A DNA stretch of 15,380 nt. Origin: Deltaproteobacteria bacterium UBA2957. GTDB lineage: Bacteria > Myxococcota_A > UBA796. Position numbers and translations under genes: made by a program. A model generated the notes under the pieces. It saw only the letters and a list, made by a program, of their open reading frames with translations, did no database searches and was not told the DNA's origin. Positions 7,629-14,036 of this stretch are shown here, one piece after another. The DNA lies in assembly GCA_002348535.1 (NCBI GenBank), contig DEBL01000020.1:1-15380 (forward strand), read 5' to 3'. How positions within the stretch are numbered: the stretch's first letter is position 1; every line of letters begins with the position of its first letter.

Positions 7629-8135
7629 ATGTTCCTCTCGCCGTTCTTCTCCGTGTTTGCACCGGTGGTCGACCTTGCCGATCCCCCCCCGGTGATCGCT
7701 GACCGGCAACCCACCGGATCCAGTCGCATCGCGGTTACCGCTGGCGTCGGGCTGACAGATGACATTGGATGGGAGATCGATCTGGGCACCGTCGCCTCCG
7801 CCTATCTGACCCAACGCGGACAACAGATGGAGACCGCATCGACTCTCTGGTCTCAACTGCAGGTGACACACTACATGCCCGCAGAATCGGAAATGGTACA
7901 CGATCGCTTCTGGATTGGCCCGTTTGCGCGGGGGACGGCGGGCACGGAACTGATTGGCCGGCACGGGGTGGCTCCGGGAACATTGCGGCGTATCGACGCA
8001 GCGGTTGGACTGCGCGGGGAGGCGGAACTGGGCGCGTCCGCAGCCATCGGCATCGGATGGTCCGTGATCCACGATGCCCCGATGGACCAATGGACTCAGG
8101 GAATGCACATCCTCATCGACCTGCTGTGGCGATGA
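7629..8135 (+). CDS. Small hypothetical protein, possibly envelope beta-strand protein
   Basis: 168 residues from ATG 7629, only 5 nt after the PFK-2/FBPase-2 stop, so translational coupling is likely; no clear Shine-Dalgarno site is visible. The frame extends upstream to 7584, but that would overlap the previous gene. The N-terminus MFLSPFFSVFAPVVDLAD is hydrophobic but lacks the basic residues of a good signal peptide. The rest alternates polar and hydrophobic residues (SRIAVTAGVGL, DRFWIGPFARG, GMHILIDLLWR), as in outer-membrane beta-strands, and ends in a Trp-Arg pair. No family is recognised. An eight-C run (7683-7690) lies in codons 19-21. Confidence 0.6.
   Translation: MFLSPFFSVFAPVVDLADPPPVIADRQPTGSSRIAVTAGVGLTDDIGWEIDLGTVASAYLTQRGQQMETASTLWSQLQVTHYMPAESEMVHDRFWIGPFARGTAGTELIGRHGVAPGTLRRIDAAVGLRGEAELGASAAIGIGWSVIHDAPMDQWTQGMHILIDLLWR
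7683..7690 (+). repeat. Homopolymeric C8 tract within a coding region
   Basis: Eight consecutive C bases encode Pro19-Pro21 near the start of the small gene at 7629. A change of one base by slippage, or a sequencing error, would shift the frame of almost the whole protein. Confidence 0.6.
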
Positions 8136-8248
8136 AACCGCCGGGAGAATGGTCACGGTGCGTTGCTCCAAGAATGCAACCAATCCCCCGAAAATTTGTT
8201 TTCCTCCTTGACCGCGAAGTCAGCGTGGACAAGTTGTAGACTATCGGC

Positions 8249-8253
8249 GGGAG
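8249..8253 (+). promoter_or_regulatory. Ribosome binding site fixing the GTG start at 8260
   Basis: GGGAG with a 6-nt spacer before GTG 8260-8262. It supports this non-ATG start. The preceding 124-nt gap (8136-8259) has a TTGACC (8208-8213) and a TAGACT (8237-8242), but they are 23 nt apart, so no normal promoter can be claimed. No other feature was seen in the gap. Confidence 0.6.
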
Positions 8254-8259
8254 TACTGC

Positions 8260-10203
8260 GTGAGTAAGACGAAAAAACGACCCGAGGGCGGCAGCCTCAG
8301 TCCCAGCAAAGAGGGCAGCGACTCACGACCGCTTTCGCCGAGTCGGGGCGGTCCGAGCCGCGTCGAAGACATCGGCATGGCCGCACTCAACTGGCTCGCG
8401 GGTGAAATGGGACTCCCCGTCGGAGACATCATCTCCGCGCTTGAGGCCAACCCTGCACTGATCGAAAGCGCTGGACGGGCCGCCCAAGCGCAAACCTTGA
8501 CGCCCAGTTCTACGGGGCCCTCGTCGACCCCTTCCGGTTCCGGTGGGGGAACCGGGTCTCCGGGAGACCCTCTCGGACTGCTCGTCACCGTCGATGACCC
8601 TTTGGCCCGACTCTGGATTCCAGAGGTTCGACCCTCTGCTTGTCAGATAGCAGGGTCGCAAGCCGTCCAGACACCGGGCATGTTCACGATCGAACTGAGC
8701 AAATACGACATCCGCATCTACAACTCCATCGATCAGCAAATCACGCGAATCTGGGGCGACCCTCACGTCAATGAGAACGGTGGAGGCGACAACTGGCACT
8801 TCGGCAACAACTCCACATTCGTGTTGACTGACGGCACAAAGATCTGCCTCGACACGGAGCAGAATGCGGGGGGCGAATGGCTGGTTGAGGGCGTGGATAT
8901 CATTGCCGGAAACGACCGCTATCATTTCGGTACGGGGGACACGGACGGGCTGCACCAGGACGCGCTCGACTGGGACAAAGCAAATGCTGACGTGGCGGCA
9001 GGAGACGAAAGTGCGGGCATGTTTGCCCTCAAACCGGACGGTACGTGGGCCATGCAAGGCCAAGACGGACACTTTTACGATGTGAAAGACGAATCGTGGG
9101 GCTCTTACCAGTCGAGCAACGACGTCGATATCGACGCGTCAAAGCGCACCGACCTGACCTCCATGCAGAAGTACGCAACGCTGTTCGACCACATGCCGGG
9201 TCACATCGATCGTCCGCGCGGAGGACAATGGGATTCGGGACCCGACGCGAGCAGCGACTTCAAAACCATGAAGCTCAAGGTTCCGAAGCAGCGCCCTCGG
9301 TACGTCAAATACCGTGACTCTTCAATCGTAATGACGCCGCTCGGGTACCTCGTGGAGATGCGCAATACAGAGGTACTGATCTACGACATCTCCGGCAAAC
9401 AAATCACCCGCATCTGGGGCGACCCCCACGTCAATGAAAAGGAGGGCGGGGACAACTGGCACTTCGGCGGCAACTCCACTTTCGTTCTCCCCGATGGCGC
9501 CAAAATCCGATGCGACACCGAGCCAATCCGCTCGAACTTTTGGGTCGTCGTTGGGGTTGATGTGCTCCTCGGGGACAGCCGTTTTAGCTACAAGAAAGGT
9601 GGCGAGGGTGCCCTAAGCGAAGACGGCCGCCAGTACGACCGTGACACCACCGATGCCGATAAGCGGACCGACGCCGGAATCTTTGCGCTCACTCCATCCG
9701 GCGAATGGGCCGTCATGGCTCGCGATGGATTCTTTTATGACATCACCGATGAGAGTTGGGAAGCCTATAAACGAGACCCGGATGTTGACCTCTCCACCAC
9801 CAAACGAGTCAACGTCACCACGCAGCAGAACTTCGCGTCACGCAGCGACCAGCTTCCCGCTGAGTGGCAGATGGAGGCCATTGGCAATCTCCACGAAGAC
9901 CAGCAAGCCCACTTTGACAGCGACATTGCCGGTCACATGGCGGCCTTGGCTGCCATCCTGCCCGCGAAACACATGGACATGATTCGCGAGCATGCCCCCA
10001 ACCTCTTCGCGGCGCTCGCCAACGACCACACCCTCGCACAATTCATCGCGAACATGCCGGACGCGAGCTTCCAACTGCTGATCGAGCATGCACCCGACTT
10101 GTTTGTGGCCCCCATACCCTCCGATGCACCCAAGGATGCAGCGTGGCCGGGTCCGGCGATTTCGGGTCGCGCCCAACCCAAGCCAGCCGGGTGGTGGACT
10201 TAG
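8260..10203 (+). CDS. Protein with two DUF1521 (NopE-like, metal-inducible autocleavage) domains
   Basis: 647 residues from GTG. There is no signal peptide or membrane segment. Residues 1-36 are Ser/Pro/Lys/Arg-rich with LSPS twice, then a short helical segment (~38-75), then a Ser/Thr/Gly linker. Two homologous domains follow (~140-290 and ~358-510). Each holds QITRIWGDPHVNE, a block beginning DNWHFG with NSTFVL just after, and later G.W....DG.FYD..DESW.(A/S)Y. The GDPHV motif is that of DUF1521, known from the Bradyrhizobium type III effector NopE1, which cleaves itself between Asp and Pro when calcium is present. Equivalent bonds here are D167-P168 and D388-P389, so cleavage would give 167-, 221- and 259-residue pieces (inference). 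The C-terminal ~100 residues are helical with repeated EHAP(N/D)LF. GDPH also occurs in von Willebrand D domains, the main alternative. Confidence 0.82.
   Translation: MSKTKKRPEGGSLSPSKEGSDSRPLSPSRGGPSRVEDIGMAALNWLAGEMGLPVGDIISALEANPALIESAGRAAQAQTLTPSSTGPSSTPSGSGGGTGSPGDPLGLLVTVDDPLARLWIPEVRPSACQIAGSQAVQTPGMFTIELSKYDIRIYNSIDQQITRIWGDPHVNENGGGDNWHFGNNSTFVLTDGTKICLDTEQNAGGEWLVEGVDIIAGNDRYHFGTGDTDGLHQDALDWDKANADVAAGDESAGMFALKPDGTWAMQGQDGHFYDVKDESWGSYQSSNDVDIDASKRTDLTSMQKYATLFDHMPGHIDRPRGGQWDSGPDASSDFKTMKLKVPKQRPRYVKYRDSSIVMTPLGYLVEMRNTEVLIYDISGKQITRIWGDPHVNEKEGGDNWHFGGNSTFVLPDGAKIRCDTEPIRSNFWVVVGVDVLLGDSRFSYKKGGEGALSEDGRQYDRDTTDADKRTDAGIFALTPSGEWAVMARDGFFYDITDESWEAYKRDPDVDLSTTKRVNVTTQQNFASRSDQLPAEWQMEAIGNLHEDQQAHFDSDIAGHMAALAAILPAKHMDMIREHAPNLFAALANDHTLAQFIANMPDASFQLLIEHAPDLFVAPIPSDAPKDAAWPGPAISGRAQPKPAGWWT
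8680..9792 (+). repeat. Internal duplication of the DUF1521-like domain
   Basis: The two copies lie at about 8680-9130 and 9334-9792, with their GDPHVN motifs exactly 663 nt (221 codons) apart. The match is plain at protein level around the motif and around the later FYD..DESW block. Between these anchors the copies differ in many residues and in indels, so the duplication is old rather than recent. Confidence 0.75.
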
Positions 10204-10270
10204 CCCCACGGGCAACACGTAAGCGGACGAAGCCGACTCACAGCACTCGACCCTTCGGAATGCGATTCGC

Positions 10271-10298
10271 TTGCGTCGCGGCTTGCACCCGGTACACT
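10271..10298 (+). promoter_or_regulatory. Candidate sigma70-type promoter of ppk
   Basis: TTGCGT (10271-10276) and TACACT (10293-10298) are separated by 16 nt. Each matches its consensus hexamer at four positions. A transcript would begin near 10305, just before the GGAGG at 10306-10310, so the leader would be very short. The rest of the 112-nt gap after the DUF1521-like gene (10204-10315) shows no clear terminator. Confidence 0.35.
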
Positions 10299-10305
10299 GT
10301 CCGGT

Positions 10306-10310
10306 GGAGG
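10306..10310 (+). promoter_or_regulatory. Ribosome binding site fixing the ppk GTG start
   Basis: GGAGG with a 5-nt spacer before GTG 10316-10318. It makes this start better than the in-frame TTG at 10271, which has no such site and lies at the candidate promoter. Confidence 0.7.
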
Positions 10311-10315
10311 TAGGC

Positions 10316-12421
10316 GTGGCACCGGCACAGAAACAGTTGAAAGTCCTTCCGAGTTCAGACCGCGACCCGACCGATGGGGCGCTGTTTCTGAACCGTGAGC
10401 TGTCCATCATTGAGTTCAATCACCGCGTCTTGCAGATGGCCCAGGATCCCACCATCCCGCTGCTCGAACGGCTGCGATACCTTGCCATCTTCTCATCGAA
10501 CATCGACGAGTTCTTCGAGGTTCGGGTCGCCGGCCTCAAAGAGCGCGCGCAGGCCGACCTCGCCTCGCCATACCCCGACGGTCGGACACCTGTCTCACTG
10601 CTCAAGCTCATCGCTCAGCGTTGCCATGCGTTGATCGACGACCAGTACCGTGCCTTGAATGACGAACTGCTGCCCGAACTCGCCAACAACGGAATCCGGG
10701 TCCTCAAGCGCACCGAGTTGAGCGCGAACCAAACCGCGTGGCTGCGACGGTACTTCAAGCGCGAGGTGATGCCTGTCTTGTCACCGATGGGTCTCGATCC
10801 CGCTCACCCTTTCCCGAATGTCCAAAACAAAGGACTCAACATTGTTGTGAACCTCGAGGGACGGGATGCCTTCGGCCGAGATAGCGGGGTGGCCATTCTT
10901 CCCGTGCCCCGATGCCTGCCGCGCCTCATTCATCTCCCCGCAGACCTCGCCAACTCGCCGCATCACTTCGTCATGCTGTCGAGCGTGATCCATGACAACG
11001 TTGACCGGATATTCCCGAGCATGAGGGTGACCGGTTGCCACCAGTTTCGAGTGACCCGAAACTCGGACATGTGGGTTGACGAGGACGAAGCCGACGACCT
11101 GTTGGATGCCATCAAGGGCGAGTTGCACGGGCGAAACTACGGGGCCGCCGTACGCCTAGAAGTGGCCGACAACTGCTCCGCTGATACGGTTCGGTTCCTC
11201 CGCGAGCAGCACGGACTCGACGAGGCCGATGTCTATCAGGTCAACGGACCGGTCAACCTGCACCGAGTGAGTGCATTGGTCGACCTCGTCGACCGCGCCG
11301 ACCTGAAATTTCCACCCACAACACCGCGATTTTCGGAGTACCTCGGACCGAAGACCGATCCGTTTGCTGCCCTCACCGAGCACGATGTTCTGCTGCATCA
11401 TCCGTACGAGTCTTACGCACCCGTCGTGACCTTGCTCAATACGGCTGCGACCGATCCTTCCGTTCTTGCGGTCAAGATGACGCTCTACCGCACCGGTGCC
11501 GATTCTCCCATCGTTCGGGCGCTCATCAACGCCGCTCGAAACGGGAAAGAGGTGACCGCAGTGGTTGAGCTCAGGGCCCGATTTGATGAAGCGGCAAACA
11601 TTGGCCTCGCGACCCAGCTGCAGGAGGCGGGGGCGACGGTCGCCTACGGGGTTGTGGGCCACAAATGCCACGCAAAAATGTTGCTCATCGTCCGGCGAGA
11701 GGAAGGTCGAATCCGGCGGTATGTGCACCTCGGAACAGGGAACTATCACACCCAAACGAGTCGCTTCTACACCGACTTCAGCTACCTCACCTCGAACCCC
11801 GAGATCGGTGAAGATGTTCACAACGTATTCCAACAACTCACGAGCTTAGGCGGTGTGCTGCCGATGCATCGCTTGCTTCACGCACCGTTCACCTTGAAGA
11901 GCACTCTGCTCGAGCTCATCGAAGCCGAAACGGAGGCAGCCCGAGCCGGACGAACCGCTCGGATTCGCGCAAAGCTAAACGCCCTGAGCGACCCCACCGT
12001 CATCGCCGCTCTCTACGACGCGAGTCGCGCGGGTGTGGAGATTGACCTTGTGGTTCGCGGCATCTGTTGCCTGCGCCCCGGTGTGCCGGAGGTCAGCGAA
12101 TCAATCCGTGTCCGCAGCATCCTCGGTCGCTTCCTCGAGCATGCCCGTGTTTACCACTTCCATGCGGACGGCCAAGACCTTGTGTTTACCGCGAGTGCCG
12201 ATTGGATGGACCGAAATCTCAACCGGCGGGTTGAGGTGGCCGTCCCCATAATCGACGAACCGCTCAAACGTCGCGTGACCTCAGAAGCGATCGACTTGGC
12301 CCTCGAGGACAACTCCAACGCGTGGGCCTTGGACCAAGACGGCACCTACCACCGAGTGATTCCCGGTGAAAACGAGCCCCAACACCTCCAGACACGGCTC
12401 CTTGACCGCTTGAAAGATTAG
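10316..12421 (+). CDS. ppk: Polyphosphate kinase 1
   Basis: 701 residues from GTG 10316, close to the usual ~690 of PPK1. The enzyme builds inorganic polyphosphate from ATP gamma-phosphate, reversibly, at the membrane or in the cytosol. The N-domain carries LFLNRELSIIEFNHRVLQ and FSSNIDEFFEVR. The first catalytic domain has VKMTLYRTGADSPIV and VVELRARFDEAANI, then GHKCHAKM, whose His452 corresponds to the autophosphorylated His of E. coli PPK (His435), then YVHLGTGNYH. The second has RGICCLRPGV and FLEHARVYHF, with His609 matching the second essential His, and SADWMDRNLNRRVEVAVP. All key blocks are intact. The gene runs tail-to-tail into ppx, and the two stop codons overlap. Confidence 0.97.
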   Translation: MAPAQKQLKVLPSSDRDPTDGALFLNRELSIIEFNHRVLQMAQDPTIPLLERLRYLAIFSSNIDEFFEVRVAGLKERAQADLASPYPDGRTPVSLLKLIAQRCHALIDDQYRALNDELLPELANNGIRVLKRTELSANQTAWLRRYFKREVMPVLSPMGLDPAHPFPNVQNKGLNIVVNLEGRDAFGRDSGVAILPVPRCLPRLIHLPADLANSPHHFVMLSSVIHDNVDRIFPSMRVTGCHQFRVTRNSDMWVDEDEADDLLDAIKGELHGRNYGAAVRLEVADNCSADTVRFLREQHGLDEADVYQVNGPVNLHRVSALVDLVDRADLKFPPTTPRFSEYLGPKTDPFAALTEHDVLLHHPYESYAPVVTLLNTAATDPSVLAVKMTLYRTGADSPIVRALINAARNGKEVTAVVELRARFDEAANIGLATQLQEAGATVAYGVVGHKCHAKMLLIVRREEGRIRRYVHLGTGNYHTQTSRFYTDFSYLTSNPEIGEDVHNVFQQLTSLGGVLPMHRLLHAPFTLKSTLLELIEAETEAARAGRTARIRAKLNALSDPTVIAALYDASRAGVEIDLVVRGICCLRPGVPEVSESIRVRSILGRFLEHARVYHFHADGQDLVFTASADWMDRNLNRRVEVAVPIIDEPLKRRVTSEAIDLALEDNSNAWALDQDGTYHRVIPGENEPQHLQTRLLDRLKD

Positions 12422-13917
12422 CGGACCGAAAGGCGATACCCGAGACCCTCGAGGTGTCGAACATCCTCCTCCAAATCCGCCCGGCTCAAGGGTCGCTCCT
12501 CCAGCCATGACCCGGGAAAACAAAGCTCGATGCCCCGCCCCGAAGCACGGGCCACCACATCCGGTGGTGGACGCGGCGAACGCCTGCGATGAATCTTGCT
12601 GGACAGCCGGAGCAAACAGACCAAGTGGAGCAGGCTTCGGTCCCACATGGGGGCCACATCCGAAATCTTATCGCGGGTGGGCTTTCCGCGATGGCCCAAC
12701 ACCATCGCTGCCATGCACCGCTGCTCCTGCCGACTAAAGCCGGGCATTTCGGTATGCGTAAGCAGGTATGCGCCGTGTTTGTGGTAGCCGGAGTAGGTCA
12801 TAAAGATGCCCGCCTCGTGCAGGGCTGCAGACCAGCGAAGGAGCGCGCGATGGTGACCCTTCAGCGCCCATTCCTGTGCCACTTGGTCGAACAACGAAAG
12901 CGCTGTTTGCTGAACTCGAAACGCTTGGCGCCCATCGATCTCAAATCGTTCTTGGAGATGCCGCACGGTGGAGTCTCGTACATCGGCATGCTGTTCACGA
13001 CCAACCAGATCCAACAACACGCCTTCTCGAAGTGCATTGGATGACGCATTCAATCCGTCGATCCGCAGACCCTGCATCAAGGCCGACAACACCGCGACGC
13101 CGCCGGCAATGACTGGCCTTCTGTTTTCCGTCAGACCCTCCAAGTCCACGTCATCGACGTCGCCGGCCTTGACCAGCTTCTTGCGGAGCCAAGCGAGGCC
13201 CTCCGGGTCGATTTGGGCATACCCCTTCGCCTGTAGGATTCGTTCGATGGCGACGATCGTTCCCGATGATCCGACGGCATGGGTCCAGCCCGCCTTCCGG
13301 TACAGGCGCACCACGCTCTGCATCTCGCGACGCGCAGCGAGTATCGCCACATCCATCGCCTTCTTGGTTACGCACCCATCCCCAAAAAACCGTTTGGTCC
13401 AACTCACACAGCCCATGTAGAGCGAGTCCAGTTGTGTCGGCTCGGCGCCTTCGCCAATGATCAACTCCGTTGATCCACCGCCAATGTCCATCACGAGCAG
13501 ACAACCCGGCGACTCCACTCCCCGGACCACCCCACGGTAGATCAAGCGAGCCTCCTCGCGACCGCTAATGACATCGATTGGATGCCCCAATTCGGACTGT
13601 GCACGCTCCAGAAATCGCAGGGCGTCCTTGGTTTTGCGCAGCGTGTTGGTCCCCACGGCCCGAACTTGCGCTTCGGGCAGTTCCCTGACGCGCTCACCAA
13701 ACACGCGAAGGCACTGCAGCGCGCGGGATTCGGCCGATGCATCGAGGCTACCGTCCTCGCCGAGGCCCGCAGCCAGCCGCACACTCTCCTTCAGCCGGTC
13801 AACCACAGTCAGCATTCCGCGCTCGCTTTGCTGAGCAACCACCATGTGGAAGCTGTTCGAGCCGAGGTCGAGCGCCGCGAACTGCTTGGCTTCAACGGTT
13901 CGATCCTCGTGTTTCAT
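12418..13917 (-). CDS. ppx: Exopolyphosphatase (Ppx/GppA family)
   Basis: 499 residues from ATG 13917-13915, similar in length to E. coli PPX (513). It removes terminal phosphate from polyphosphate and opposes ppk; some relatives hydrolyse pppGpp. An in-frame TTG at 13935 would add six residues; the ATG gives an N-terminus aligning with E. coli PPX. Sugar-kinase/actin-fold motifs are intact: FAALDLGSNSFHMVVA (Asp17), ISGREEARLIYRG (Glu121, the position of the E. coli catalytic Glu), VMDIGGGSTELIIGEG (Asp144), MGCVSWTKRFF and AVGSSGTIVA. The C-terminal HD-like domain follows, with LLRWSAALHEAG, GYHKHGAYLL and LGHRGKP. The match to PPX over its whole length favours exopolyphosphatase over GppA. 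No strong Shine-Dalgarno site precedes either start. Confidence 0.94.
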   Translation of the reverse strand: MKHEDRTVEAKQFAALDLGSNSFHMVVAQQSERGMLTVVDRLKESVRLAAGLGEDGSLDASAESRALQCLRVFGERVRELPEAQVRAVGTNTLRKTKDALRFLERAQSELGHPIDVISGREEARLIYRGVVRGVESPGCLLVMDIGGGSTELIIGEGAEPTQLDSLYMGCVSWTKRFFGDGCVTKKAMDVAILAARREMQSVVRLYRKAGWTHAVGSSGTIVAIERILQAKGYAQIDPEGLAWLRKKLVKAGDVDDVDLEGLTENRRPVIAGGVAVLSALMQGLRIDGLNASSNALREGVLLDLVGREQHADVRDSTVRHLQERFEIDGRQAFRVQQTALSLFDQVAQEWALKGHHRALLRWSAALHEAGIFMTYSGYHKHGAYLLTHTEMPGFSRQEQRCMAAMVLGHRGKPTRDKISDVAPMWDRSLLHLVCLLRLSSKIHRRRSPRPPPDVVARASGRGIELCFPGSWLEERPLSRADLEEDVRHLEGLGYRLSVR

Positions 13918-13994
13918 GAAGGAACTGTACACCAAGTTACCGAAGAAACCGAACCGACAGGGCCAGTTGGAATACCAGCCTGTCGTTCACTGCG

Positions 13995-14010
13995 TTACAC
14001 CTTTGTGTCA
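13995..14010. repeat. Imperfect palindrome in the ppx/acyl-CoA dehydrogenase divergent region
   Basis: TTACAC (13995-14000) and GTGTCA (14005-14010) form an inverted repeat with a 4-nt centre and one mismatch. It sits 27 nt before the acyl-CoA dehydrogenase start, between divergent genes, where an operator for a dimeric regulator would be expected. It overlaps a weak promoter-like pair, TTCACT (13986-13991) and CATTAA (14009-14014), spaced 17 nt. No regulator gene is in the window, so the role is unproven. Confidence 0.3.
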
Positions 14011-14036
14011 TTAACCCAACCGCATCGAGGTTCAGT

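Noticed and set aside
8162..8180. GTTGC...GCAAC inverted repeat after the small gene, considered as a terminator
   Set aside because: The stem is only 5 bp with a 9-nt loop, and it is followed by CAATCCCCC rather than a T-run.
8208..8242. TTGACC and TAGACT considered as a promoter for the DUF1521-like gene
   Set aside because: The spacing is 23 nt, well outside the normal 16-18 nt for sigma70.
8323..9072. A 249-codon minus-strand open frame
   Set aside because: It is antisense to the first half of the DUF1521-like gene, whose duplicated domains show that the plus strand is the coding one.
10271..10315. TTG start for ppk at 10271
   Set aside because: There is no SD site, it overlaps a candidate promoter, and GTG 10316 has GGAGG at ideal spacing.
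11156..11836. A 226-codon minus-strand open frame inside ppk
   Set aside because: It is antisense to the catalytic core of ppk, with no start signal and no family resemblance.
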